From Faecalimonas sp. (lineage in GTDB: Bacteria > Bacillota_A > Clostridia > Lachnospirales > Lachnospiraceae), in the NCBI GenBank assembly GCA_026169575.1, contig JAPFCT010000335.1:1-26407 (forward strand): a DNA stretch of 26,407 nt, given 5' to 3'. The position numbers and the translations under genes are program-made. A model generated the notes under the pieces. It saw nothing but the letters and a program-made list of their open reading frames with translations, was not told where the DNA came from and searched no databases. Positions 7,226-15,255 of this stretch are shown one piece after another. Numbering within the stretch: the stretch's first letter is position 1; every line of letters starts with the position of its first letter.

Positions 7226-8104
7226 ATGAAAGATAGAAAATTTGTTTGTATAGTCCTGCTTCCAAGTTTTGCCCTGCTGTTTTTATTTGTCGTGTTTCCG
7301 CTGTTTTACGGCCTGGGAATTTCCTTTTTTGACTATAATCCGGCGCGGGACAGCAATCCGTTTCTTGGAATAGAAAATTATATCCGGATGTTCCAGGATC
7401 CGGTATTCGAGAAAGCAGTGGTCAACACGCTGGTGTTTGGAATTGTGGCAGTATTTCTAAATATTGTGATCACATTGTTTTTGGCCCAGCTGATCTCTGT
7501 ACTTCCATCAAAGCGCTGGAAGACAGTTTTCAGGACAATTCTGTTTATCCCGTGTATTGCACCTATGGTAGGAACAGCGCTTGTGTGGAAATCAGGGATT
7601 ATTGAGACAGACGGCGGGCTCCTCAATCGTCTGATCGGAATTTTTGGAATCGCGCCGAAGAACTGGACGATGACGACAGGAGCGCTGCTTGCGATCATTA
7701 TTGCATATACGCTGTGGGCAGATATCGGTTACAATGTGGTGCTTTTTTCGGCAGGATTGGAAGGGGTTCCAAGAGAGTTTGACGAGGCGGCAGCGATCGA
7801 CGGGGCAGGACCGGTCCGGAGATTTTTAAAGATCCGGCTTCCACTGATGGGGAGGACCTTTGCATTTGTTGCGGTAATGACGATGGCAAACTATTTTCAG
7901 ATGTTTGCACAGTTCCGTGTGATCGCACCAAAGGGAGGCGTAGACTATTCTGCGATGGTACTGACAAATTATATTTACCGTCAGAGTTTTACAAACTATG
8001 ATATGGGTTACGCCTCAGCGATTGCAATGGCGCTGTTTGTCATCGTGTTTATCGTCGCGCTGATTCAGAATCGTATGATGCGTTTAGATTGGAGTTATGA
8101 ATAA
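7226..8104 (+). CDS. CUT1 ABC transporter permease, MalF-like
   Basis: A 292-residue inner-membrane permease with about six membrane segments, starting with a hydrophobic helix (VCIVLLPSFALLFLFVVFPLFYG). The cytoplasmic EAA loop that docks onto the ATPase is clear: FDEAAAIDGAG with Glu187-Ala-Ala189. Together with the next gene it forms the heterodimeric channel for the substrate bound by the upstream lipoprotein. No ATPase gene occurs in the operon, which is usual for CUT1 systems served by a shared MsmK-type ATPase elsewhere. The ribosome site before the ATG is weak (purine-rich AAGGGAAA). The stop codon overlaps the next start as TAATG. Confidence 0.92.
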   Translation: MKDRKFVCIVLLPSFALLFLFVVFPLFYGLGISFFDYNPARDSNPFLGIENYIRMFQDPVFEKAVVNTLVFGIVAVFLNIVITLFLAQLISVLPSKRWKTVFRTILFIPCIAPMVGTALVWKSGIIETDGGLLNRLIGIFGIAPKNWTMTTGALLAIIIAYTLWADIGYNVVLFSAGLEGVPREFDEAAAIDGAGPVRRFLKIRLPLMGRTFAFVAVMTMANYFQMFAQFRVIAPKGGVDYSAMVLTNYIYRQSFTNYDMGYASAIAMALFVIVFIVALIQNRMMRLDWSYE

Positions 8105-8931
8105 TGAAGAAATATGGTTATAAATGGTATCACTATGTGATCATCTTATTTTTGACAGTGTTTTGCGCAGTCATGATGTTTCCGATGATATGGATGTTTC
8201 TGACTTCATTCCGCACAAATGCAGATATCAGGATCAACAGGACAACGATGATCCCGGAAACATGGACGCTGGAAGGATATATCAAAGCATTCACAGAAGC
8301 GCCGCTTGGCAGATGGTTTTTAAACAGTATCCTGATCACGGTGATCGTGACGGCAGCAGTGATCTTTACGAGTACACTGATCGGATATGTGTTTGCAAAA
8401 TATGAATTTAAGATGAAGAAACTATTGTTTTTGCTTTTGCTTGCAACGATGATGGTGCCGGGGCAGGTCACAATGATCCCACGATTCCTGATGATACAGA
8501 AGATGGGGCTGTTTAATACGCAGTGGGCGCTGATTATTCCGGGTCTGGTCAGTGCATTTGGCATCTATCTGTCAAAGCAGTTCATTGAAGATATTCCGGA
8601 CAGTATCTGTGAGGCAGCAAAGATTGACGGAGCATCTGCATTTGGCATTTACCGGAAGATTATTCTGCCAAATATCCGTCCGGCAATCGGATCGCTCGGG
8701 ATTTTCACGGCGATGATGTCGTGGAATGACTATTTAAATCCGCTGTTAATGTTAAATGACAAAGAGAAGATGACACTGCCTCTGGCGCTTGTGGTGTTCA
8801 GTACAGAGCATACGCAGGATTTGACAACGACGATGGCGGCTGCAACGATGATCATGCTGCCGATGATCGTGATTTTTCTTTTGTTCCAGAAACAGTTTAT
8901 CCGGGGACTGGCATTAAGCGGGATCAAATAG
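8104..8931 (+). CDS. CUT1 ABC transporter permease, MalG-like
   Basis: A 275-residue partner permease with about six membrane helices, an N-terminal segment typical of MalG-like proteins (MFPMIWMFLTSFR) and the EAA loop CEAAKIDGASAFGIYRKIIL (Glu170-Ala-Ala172). It starts one base inside the preceding stop codon, indicating translational coupling and equal production of the two subunits. A 12-bp palindrome (ATCCCATGGGAT, 8939-8950) lies just after the stop in the 83-base gap before the oxidoreductase gene. Confidence 0.93.
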   Translation: MKKYGYKWYHYVIILFLTVFCAVMMFPMIWMFLTSFRTNADIRINRTTMIPETWTLEGYIKAFTEAPLGRWFLNSILITVIVTAAVIFTSTLIGYVFAKYEFKMKKLLFLLLLATMMVPGQVTMIPRFLMIQKMGLFNTQWALIIPGLVSAFGIYLSKQFIEDIPDSICEAAKIDGASAFGIYRKIILPNIRPAIGSLGIFTAMMSWNDYLNPLLMLNDKEKMTLPLALVVFSTEHTQDLTTTMAAATMIMLPMIVIFLLFQKQFIRGLALSGIK

Positions 8932-9014
8932 CGCGGGGATCCCATGGGATTCAAAAAATGATAAATAGAAAAAGTAAATGCAACGAATAGAAAAACGAAA
9001 GAGAGGAAAACAAC

Positions 9015-10286
9015 ATGGACAAAGTAAGAGTGGCAATTTTAGGACTTGGATGGAGAGGAAAAGATACTTATGCGCCGGTGGCGAAAGAAGTGCCGGATCA
9101 GATGGAGATCGTTGCGATCGCAGACTTAGATCCTGCGAAGGTAGAAGATGTGGCAAAAGAATACAATGTTCCAGAGGAACACTGTTATCCGAGTGCCGAA
9201 GTCTTTCTGGAGCAGGAGAAGATGGCAGATGCTGTATTTATCTGTACGCAGGACAGACAGCATGTAGGACATGCGATCCCGGCATTGAAAAAGGGCTACC
9301 ATGTTTTGATGGAAAAGCCGATCTCACCGGATCTGGAAGAATGCAGGGAGGTGCTTCGGGTTGCAAATGAATGTAACCGGAAAGTCGTAGTCTGCCATGT
9401 ACTGCGCTATACTTCTTATTACAGAAAGATCAAAGAGCTGTTAGATCAGAAAGCGATCGGGGATCTTGTATCCATTCAGGGAAGTGAAAATGTGGGATAC
9501 TGGCATCAGGCACACAGCTTTGTGCGCGGAAACTGGAGAAACAGTAAGGAGACAAGTCCGATGTTTGTGCAGAAATGCTGTCACGATATGGATCTGGTCG
9601 TCTGGCTGACCGGACAAAAATGCAGACGGCTGTCTTCCTTTGGAAATACGTTCCACTTTAAACCGGAAAATGCTCCGGAAGGTGCGGCAAAAAGATGTAT
9701 GGACGGATGTAAGGTAAAAGATATCTGCCCATATAATGCAGAGCAGATCTATATTTATCATGAAAAAATCGGTGTGGCAAATGGAAATACGCATATGCCG
9801 AACAATGTACTTGCGTTGCATCCGACGGTGGAGACGATCACAGAGGCGCTGAAGACCGGACCGTATGGCCGCTGTGTGTATGCATGTGACAATGATGTGG
9901 TAGATCATCAGGTAGTGAATCTGGAGATGGAAAATGGTGTGACAGTAAGTTTCAGCATGTGCGCATTTCATAATAAAGGCGGAAGAACTACAACTTACAT
10001 GGGAACAAAAGGTGAGATTTTTGCAGATATGACAAATGGTACACTCGACATCCAGCTGTTTGGGCAGGAGAGAAAGCCGGTTGAATATGATAAGGAAGCA
10101 GGATACAGCGAGGGCGACAAGAGAGTTGTCTTAGATTTCCTTGATATGCTTATCCATGACAAAGAGCCATCCGGATCGATCACAACACTGGAACAGTCTA
10201 TGGAAAGTCATTTTATTGCGATCGGAGCAGAAATGTCAAGAGTAGATGGAGGACGCTGCATTGAAGTCGAAGAACTCCGCGGCTAA
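9015..10286 (+). CDS. Gfo/Idh/MocA family NAD(P)-dependent oxidoreductase
   Basis: A 423-residue cytoplasmic dehydrogenase. The N-terminal Rossmann fold has GLGWRG (Gly10, Gly12, Gly15) and the family's EKP motif with Lys101; the second domain carries CCHDMD, giving the H-x-x-D pair His190/Asp193. Members oxidise or epimerise sugars, inositols and glycosides. An insert with R-C228-MDG-C232-KVKDI-C238-PY forms a small cysteine cluster that the basic family fold does not need and that could bind a metal. The protein is longer than the usual 330-380 residues. It follows the transporter directly and precedes the molybdoenzyme by 23 bases, so it probably acts on the imported compound or on a product of it. 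The start is supported by GAGAGG upstream. Confidence 0.88.
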   Translation: MDKVRVAILGLGWRGKDTYAPVAKEVPDQMEIVAIADLDPAKVEDVAKEYNVPEEHCYPSAEVFLEQEKMADAVFICTQDRQHVGHAIPALKKGYHVLMEKPISPDLEECREVLRVANECNRKVVVCHVLRYTSYYRKIKELLDQKAIGDLVSIQGSENVGYWHQAHSFVRGNWRNSKETSPMFVQKCCHDMDLVVWLTGQKCRRLSSFGNTFHFKPENAPEGAAKRCMDGCKVKDICPYNAEQIYIYHEKIGVANGNTHMPNNVLALHPTVETITEALKTGPYGRCVYACDNDVVDHQVVNLEMENGVTVSFSMCAFHNKGGRTTTYMGTKGEIFADMTNGTLDIQLFGQERKPVEYDKEAGYSEGDKRVVLDFLDMLIHDKEPSGSITTLEQSMESHFIAIGAEMSRVDGGRCIEVEELRG

Positions 10287-10309
10287 CCAGCAGATGAAAA
10301 AAAGGGGGG

Positions 10310-12421
10310 ATGATCTTGCGCCAGAAAGAATATGAGAGGAAGCAGGTGAAGAAAGCAATCTGTGGGATCTGTGCATCAGGATGTCCGATGGATGTGCATG
10401 TGGAAGATGGAAAGATGACTTCGGTAGAAGGAAGCCGGGATCTTCCGGGGCAGCGGGGCGGACTCTGCGCGAAAGGAGCAGCGGCAAGGCAGTACATCTA
10501 CAACAAAGAGAGACTTCTGTATCCGATGAAGCAGGTTGGAGAGAAAGGCTGCGGGCAGTTTGTGCGGATCAGCTGGGAGGAAGCATACCAGACGATCGCG
10601 GAGAGACTGCTGACTGTCCGGGAAGAATCCGGGGCACGCGCGACTGTTTTCTATGCGGGTTATCCGAAATGGTACCGGCCGGCGCTCCTTCGTCTTGCAA
10701 ATGCATATGGTTCACCGAATTATTGCACAGAATCAAGCACCTGCTTTCAGGCGTCGAATATTGCATGGAAATCAATTTATGGAACTAATATTTGTTTTCC
10801 GGATCTTGCGAACTCCAGTACCGTTATGCTGTGGGCATCGAATCTGTACCACTCGAATACGCCGATGGGCAGCATGTACCGGGGAATGAAAGCGCGCGGC
10901 GTGAAAATTATTGTAGTAGATCCGAGAAATACAGTTACGGCAGGAGAGGCGGATATTCATTTGCGCCTGCTTCCGGGGACAGATGGGGCGCTGGCACTTG
11001 GGATGGCGCATGTTATGATCGAGGAAGATCTGTATGATCATGAGTTCGTGGAAAAGTATGTGCATGGATTTGAAGAATACCGGGCATATGTGAAGCAATT
11101 TACGCCGGAATATACAGAAACGGTCACCGGGGTTCCGGCAGAGAAGATTTCTGAGGCGGCAAGACTGTACGCGACAAACGGTCCTGCCGGGATCATGTTT
11201 TCAGCGGCGACTGTCGTGCATCACATCAATGGCGTGCAGAATTACCGGGCAGTCCATATGCTTGTAGGGCTGAGTGGAAATTATGACAGAAAGGGAGGGC
11301 ATCTGGCAAAACAGCCGGTTTCCGCCCCGCTGAATGAATTTGGGAAAGTAAAGCGATATCATGGTGAGGAAGCGATCGGAGAACGGGAATTTCCGATATG
11401 GTTTGATCTGCCGTGCGAGGAGGCACAGTGCACCAAACTGGCAGATTACATTTTAAACGAAGATCCATATCCATTGAAGGCACTTGTGGCATTTGGGATG
11501 AACCACCGCATGTGGCCAAAGCCGTCACATCTTCAGAAGGCGCTGAAAAAGCTGGATTTCTATGTCAATGTAGACCTGTTTTTATCGGATTCCAGCGATA
11601 TGGCAGATATTGTACTGCCGGCTGCAACTTTCATGGAGAGGGAAGAGATACAGTCGATGCGTGGAGGAATGGTCAGACTTTCTGAACCGGCAATCCCGCC
11701 GCTTGGAGAGGCGAAAAATGATATTCAGATCATTCAGGAGCTGGCGCGCAGAATGGGACTCGAAGATCCGGTGCTTTTCGGAAGCTATGAAGCATATATG
11801 AACTATATCCTGGAACCTTCCGGACTTTGCGCAGAAGATCTGCGCGGGCATCAGGAAGGGGGCAGGGCGAAACATCTGGTCTTTGGAGATGAGAAAAGCT
11901 ATGAGCATGAGGGATTTTCAACACCGACCGGAAAGGCAGAATTTGTCTCCACAGTGCTGGAAAGATACAGAGACTCCCACGGCTATGAAGGGCTTCCGGT
12001 TTATCGGGATTTCAGGGAAATAAGTGGTGTGGACCGGGAGCAGTATCCGTTGATTCTGAATACCGGTTCCAGAAAACCGCAGTATTTTCATTCACGGATG
12101 AACAGAGTTCCGTGGATTGCAGCTTTGGAGAAGGCAACTCTGGTGGAAATGCATCCATCGGATATGGAAGCGCTGCAGATTCGGGAGGGAGATGTGTTGA
12201 CAGTCTCATCCCCGGGTGGAAGTATGGAAGGAATTGCGGCAGCAGCCCGAAATAACCTGGCGGGAAGCGTACATATTTATCATGGAAATAAAAAGGGAGA
12301 GGCAAATGAACTGATTCCTCTTACCTATCTGGATCCGATCTCAGGATTTCCAGGATATAAAAGTTATTTTTGCAATGTGAAGAGAAAGGAAGAGGACAAT
12401 GCCATATCGACTGAAATTTGA
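10310..12421 (+). CDS. Molybdopterin (bis-MGD type) oxidoreductase catalytic subunit
   Basis: A 703-residue member of the DMSO reductase superfamily. The N-terminal Cys18-x2-Cys21-x3-Cys25-x27-Cys53 motif would hold a 4Fe-4S cluster. Next come the large cofactor-binding domains, with a candidate Mo/W ligand Cys145 in ESSTCFQAS, and the C-terminal MopB barrel domain (LILNTGSRKPQYFHSRMNR, MHPSDMEALQIREGDVLTV). There is no twin-arginine signal, so it should be cytoplasmic, unlike many respiratory relatives. The ATG at 10310 directly abuts the G-rich ribosome site (AAGGGGGG, 10302-10309). The in-frame TTG at 10316, 6 bases further, has better spacing and may be the real start. The electron partner is presumably the ferredoxin subunit encoded next (23-base overlap). 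The substrate is unknown. Confidence 0.9.
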   Translation: MILRQKEYERKQVKKAICGICASGCPMDVHVEDGKMTSVEGSRDLPGQRGGLCAKGAAARQYIYNKERLLYPMKQVGEKGCGQFVRISWEEAYQTIAERLLTVREESGARATVFYAGYPKWYRPALLRLANAYGSPNYCTESSTCFQASNIAWKSIYGTNICFPDLANSSTVMLWASNLYHSNTPMGSMYRGMKARGVKIIVVDPRNTVTAGEADIHLRLLPGTDGALALGMAHVMIEEDLYDHEFVEKYVHGFEEYRAYVKQFTPEYTETVTGVPAEKISEAARLYATNGPAGIMFSAATVVHHINGVQNYRAVHMLVGLSGNYDRKGGHLAKQPVSAPLNEFGKVKRYHGEEAIGEREFPIWFDLPCEEAQCTKLADYILNEDPYPLKALVAFGMNHRMWPKPSHLQKALKKLDFYVNVDLFLSDSSDMADIVLPAATFMEREEIQSMRGGMVRLSEPAIPPLGEAKNDIQIIQELARRMGLEDPVLFGSYEAYMNYILEPSGLCAEDLRGHQEGGRAKHLVFGDEKSYEHEGFSTPTGKAEFVSTVLERYRDSHGYEGLPVYRDFREISGVDREQYPLILNTGSRKPQYFHSRMNRVPWIAALEKATLVEMHPSDMEALQIREGDVLTVSSPGGSMEGIAAAARNNLAGSVHIYHGNKKGEANELIPLTYLDPISGFPGYKSYFCNVKRKEEDNAISTEI

Positions 12422-12836
12422 CAGGGAGAAATGTATCGGATGCTATGCATGTCATATTGCCTGCCTGGATGCACACCATGATATTGAAGAAGTGGTGCCG
12501 AGCTTCCGCACATTTCAGAAGGTGGTAGACGCATCTGGAACATTTGAAAAAACAGTCTGTCCGGGGTGTATTCACTGCGGAAAATGTGCAGCTGTCTGTC
12601 CACAGAATGCAATCTATCAGGAAGAGGAAACCGGATTTATCCTTGTGCGGCAGGAATTGTGCAGCGGGTGTGGGAGTTGTGCATCAGTTTGTCCGCTCCA
12701 GGTGATCCGCTTCCATGAAAATGGAACGATGGAAAAATGTGACGGTTGTATCGATCGTGTCAGGGAAGGGCACGAACCTACATGTGTCCGTGTATGTTAT
12801 CTGGATGCGATTACATGGGAGAAGACGGATGAGTGA
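12399..12836 (+). CDS. 4Fe-4S ferredoxin-type electron transfer subunit (DmsB/PsrB-like)
   Basis: A 145-residue iron-sulfur protein with 17 cysteines in four groups: Cys12/15/18/22, Cys54/57/60/63/67, Cys88/91/94/98 and Cys114/117/129/133. This layout (CIGCYACHIAC, CPGCIHCGKC, CSGCGSCASVCP, CDGC...CVRVC) is that of the four-cluster electron-transfer subunit of DMSO reductase-family complexes. It is shorter than the usual 180-200 residues. Its gene overlaps the end of the catalytic subunit gene by 23 bases and the start of the mobA-moeA gene by 8, a sign of tight coupling. No membrane anchor subunit follows, so the pair is likely a soluble heterodimer taking electrons from, or giving them to, a cytoplasmic carrier. 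Confidence 0.92.
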   Translation: MPYRLKFDREKCIGCYACHIACLDAHHDIEEVVPSFRTFQKVVDASGTFEKTVCPGCIHCGKCAAVCPQNAIYQEEETGFILVRQELCSGCGSCASVCPLQVIRFHENGTMEKCDGCIDRVREGHEPTCVRVCYLDAITWEKTDE

Positions 12837-14706
12837 ACAGAGAGGATGGAGACAACAGAAGACAGAAGTTGCAGCGTGTATTTTAGCAGGAGGAAAGAAC
12901 AGCCGGATGCATGGCAGAAAGAAAGCGTTTCTGCCGGTGGAGGAAACGGTGTTCTGGAAGAAGATCGCCGGGGCTCTGGTGGGAGTTGGAAGACTTTATA
13001 TTTCTGTGGAGGACAAGGCATTGTATGCGTGGGAGGAAGGAAGTTCTCCCGAAGAGACATTTGGAGATACGATACTTGTGGAGGACATCGAAAAAGAAAA
13101 AGGACCTCTTGGAGGGATATACAGTGTGCTTACTGCCTGCGAGGAGCAGGCAGTCCTTTTTGTGCCGTGTGATATGCCGGAAATAAGCAAGAGTATGGCA
13201 GAGTGCCTGCGCAGACATTGGAAGCAGGAGAACAGACCAGTCTTTTTTAAAAGAGAGGGGAAGATCTGTCCGTTTCCGGGCATCTACACGAAAGAAATGC
13301 TCCCGCTGATCCGCCGGCAGATCGAGCAGGGAGATTATAAACTGCAAAATCTGCTTGGACAGATGAGAGAGGAAATGATGCTTCTGGATCCTGGAAATAT
13401 ACAGCCTGGAAATGTGCAGTGGGAGAATATCAACACAGAAGAGGAATACCATCTGTATTTAAACAGAACAGAGAGAAAAACATCAGAGATGCAGAGGATT
13501 CCGGTTCGGGAAGCTATTGAGAAAATGTTAGAGAACGTGCAGCCGATCAGCGAGTGGGAGGAAATCTCACTGTTGGAACTTCCTGGGCGGATCCTGTGGG
13601 AAGATGTATGCAGCAGGTATGCACAGCCTCCTTTTCCAAGATCACCGTTAGATGGCTATGCGATCCGCAGTGTGGACACTGCAGGGGCAAATGAAATGGA
13701 TGGAATCTTTCTGCGGGTGATTGACACGATTTATGCAGGGGAAGTTTCCAGACAGACCGTGGGAGAAAAGCAGGCGGTACGTCTGATGACCGGAGCGCCG
13801 GTCCCGGCAGGGGCAGACACCGTTATCCGTCAGGAGGATGTGCAGGAGGTCTCAGATGGAATTTATCTGTTTCAGGAACAGCAAGCTTATGAAAATTATT
13901 GCAGGGAAGGAGAAGATTATCCGGCACATAGCTGTCTGTTGAGGAGAGGGGAGCGTATCGGGGCTACAGAATGCGGGCTTCTTGCCTCAATGGGATATGC
14001 ATGTGCAAAAGTTGTGCGGAATGTACGCGCAGCAGTCATTGCGACCGGAAATGAATTAACTGATCCAGGAAAAGCCTTAATGCCTGGCAGGATCTATAAT
14101 TCCAATCTGTACCTTATCTGTGGCCGTCTATCAGAACTTGGTGTACAGATTGTATGGACAGAAACAGTGAAGGACGATGCCGCGGTATTGAAGCTTGCGA
14201 TCGAAAAAGTGCAGGAGCAAAAAGCAGATCTGATCCTGACAATCGGAGGCGTATCTGTCGGGGAAAAAGATATTGTGGAAGAGACATATCGAATGCTCGG
14301 GGCAGATATCTGTTTTCATGGAGTGCAAATGAAGCCGGGATCCCCGGTGATGGGAGGAAGTTATCAGAACATTCCGGTTTTAAGTTTTTCGGGGAATCCA
14401 TACGGGGCTTTTGTAAATATGGAATTATTTGTGCCGCCGGTGCTGGAGCAGCTGACCGGAGGGAGTTATTATGAGCCGGAATACCGGGAGGGGATTCTTG
14501 TGGAAACTTTTGAGAAGACCAGTAATGTGCCGCGATTTGTGCGCGCGCGCTGGGAAAATGGAATAGTCATGTGGGAAGGGAAAAATGCATCCGGAACGTT
14601 AAGTTCTCTTCACGGATGTAACTGTCTGCTGGAAATTCCGCCCGGAACCGGAAAAGGAAGAAAAAAAGGAGAAAAAGTGTGGGTAAGAATGTTGGAAAGC
14701 CGCTGA
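12829..14706 (+). CDS. MobA-MoeA fusion: molybdenum cofactor guanylyltransferase / molybdopterin molybdotransferase
   Basis: A 625-residue fusion of two late molybdenum-cofactor enzymes. Residues 1 to about 205 are MobA-like (CILAGGKNSRMHGRKKAFLP nucleotide loop; GPLGGIYSVL; VPCDMPEI metal-binding Asp), which attaches GMP to the cofactor. From about residue 221 (MQRIPVREAIEKML) onward is MoeA-like, which inserts molybdate: SPLDGYAIR, TGAPVPAGADTVIRQED, TIGGVSVGEKD, KPGSPVMGG and SGNPYGAFVN are all present, plus a C-terminal MoeA domain IV. The frame extends upstream to 12715, but the MobA domain and the GGGAG ribosome site fix the ATG at 12829. The gene overlaps the ferredoxin stop codon. The two enzymes are usually separate; here one chain would couple metal insertion to nucleotide attachment for the enzyme encoded upstream. 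Confidence 0.93.
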   Translation: MSEQRGWRQQKTEVAACILAGGKNSRMHGRKKAFLPVEETVFWKKIAGALVGVGRLYISVEDKALYAWEEGSSPEETFGDTILVEDIEKEKGPLGGIYSVLTACEEQAVLFVPCDMPEISKSMAECLRRHWKQENRPVFFKREGKICPFPGIYTKEMLPLIRRQIEQGDYKLQNLLGQMREEMMLLDPGNIQPGNVQWENINTEEEYHLYLNRTERKTSEMQRIPVREAIEKMLENVQPISEWEEISLLELPGRILWEDVCSRYAQPPFPRSPLDGYAIRSVDTAGANEMDGIFLRVIDTIYAGEVSRQTVGEKQAVRLMTGAPVPAGADTVIRQEDVQEVSDGIYLFQEQQAYENYCREGEDYPAHSCLLRRGERIGATECGLLASMGYACAKVVRNVRAAVIATGNELTDPGKALMPGRIYNSNLYLICGRLSELGVQIVWTETVKDDAAVLKLAIEKVQEQKADLILTIGGVSVGEKDIVEETYRMLGADICFHGVQMKPGSPVMGGSYQNIPVLSFSGNPYGAFVNMELFVPPVLEQLTGGSYYEPEYREGILVETFEKTSNVPRFVRARWENGIVMWEGKNASGTLSSLHGCNCLLEIPPGTGKGRKKGEKVWVRMLESR

Positions 14707-15116
14707 TCTTTGCTGTCAGCGGTTATAAAAATACGGGGAAGACAACGCTGATTCAAAAGATCATTCCCCTTCTCACGGAAAAAGGGTATGCGGTGGCAGT
14801 TGTGAAACATGACGGGCATGAATTTGAAAGTGATGTTCCGGGGACAGACAGCTATAAGCATCAGAAGGCGGGAGCTTATGGGACTGCTGTTTTTTCGGGC
14901 AATCAGTTTCTTGTGACAAAACGGATCCCGGAAGTTACAGTAGAAATGCTGCTTTCATTTTTCCCGGAGGCGGATATCATTCTGATAGAAGGAATGAAAG
15001 ACAGCGATTATCCAAAATATGTCTGCACTTCCCCGAAAGGAAATGCAGAGCCGGAAGAGGTGGCGGAGCAGATCCTGAGATGCTATAGGAATCGGGAAGG
15101 TGTATCAGAAGAATAG
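14679..15116 (+). CDS. mobB: Molybdopterin-guanine dinucleotide biosynthesis adaptor MobB
   Basis: A 145-residue P-loop GTPase-like protein that assists MobA in forming molybdopterin guanine dinucleotide. The Walker A motif GYKNTGKTT (residues 15-23) directly follows the first strand (LIFAVSG), and VVKHDGHEFESDVPGTDSYKH and ILIEGMKDSDYPKYV are characteristic of MobB. It is slightly short for the family, with no extra C-terminal domain. The start is GTG at 14679, with AGGAG 7 bases upstream; the gene overlaps the end of mobA-moeA by 28 bases, so the two are translationally coupled. It ends the molybdoenzyme operon. No strong terminator follows before the next promoter. Confidence 0.92.
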   Translation: MGKNVGKPLIFAVSGYKNTGKTTLIQKIIPLLTEKGYAVAVVKHDGHEFESDVPGTDSYKHQKAGAYGTAVFSGNQFLVTKRIPEVTVEMLLSFFPEADIILIEGMKDSDYPKYVCTSPKGNAEPEEVAEQILRCYRNREGVSEE

Positions 15117-15128
15117 TAAAAAGATATT

Positions 15129-15184
15129 TTGTTAAGAAAATAACAATAAAAAATGATACAAAAAAAATGTTAAAAATTATACAA
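15129..15184 (+). promoter_or_regulatory. Two Rex-like operator boxes
   Basis: TTGTTAAGAAAATAACAA at 15129-15146 matches the Rex consensus TTGTTAA-N4-TTAACAA at 13 of 14 positions. A second, weaker box ATGTTAAAAATTATACAA at 15167-15184 matches 11 of 14 and ends 6 bases before the -35 element of the next gene. The boxes are 38 bases apart centre to centre. The assignment is by consensus comparison only; the region is AT-rich. Confidence 0.45.
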
Positions 15185-15190
15185 AAACTC

Positions 15191-15219
15191 TTTCCAAATC
15201 GTCAAAAAAGGTATATAAT
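15191..15219 (+). promoter_or_regulatory. Promoter of the APH-fold kinase gene
   Basis: TTTCCA at 15191-15196 and a perfect TATAAT at 15214-15219 are separated by 17 bases. The expected transcript start near 15226 leaves a leader of about 110 bases before the start codon. Confidence 0.7.
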
Positions 15220-15255
15220 AGCAATATCAAATCAGAACAAGGAGAAATATCCATT

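Noticed and set aside
12883..13452. 189-codon minus-strand frame
   Set aside because: It is opposite the MobA domain, shows no recognisable motif and has no ribosome site.
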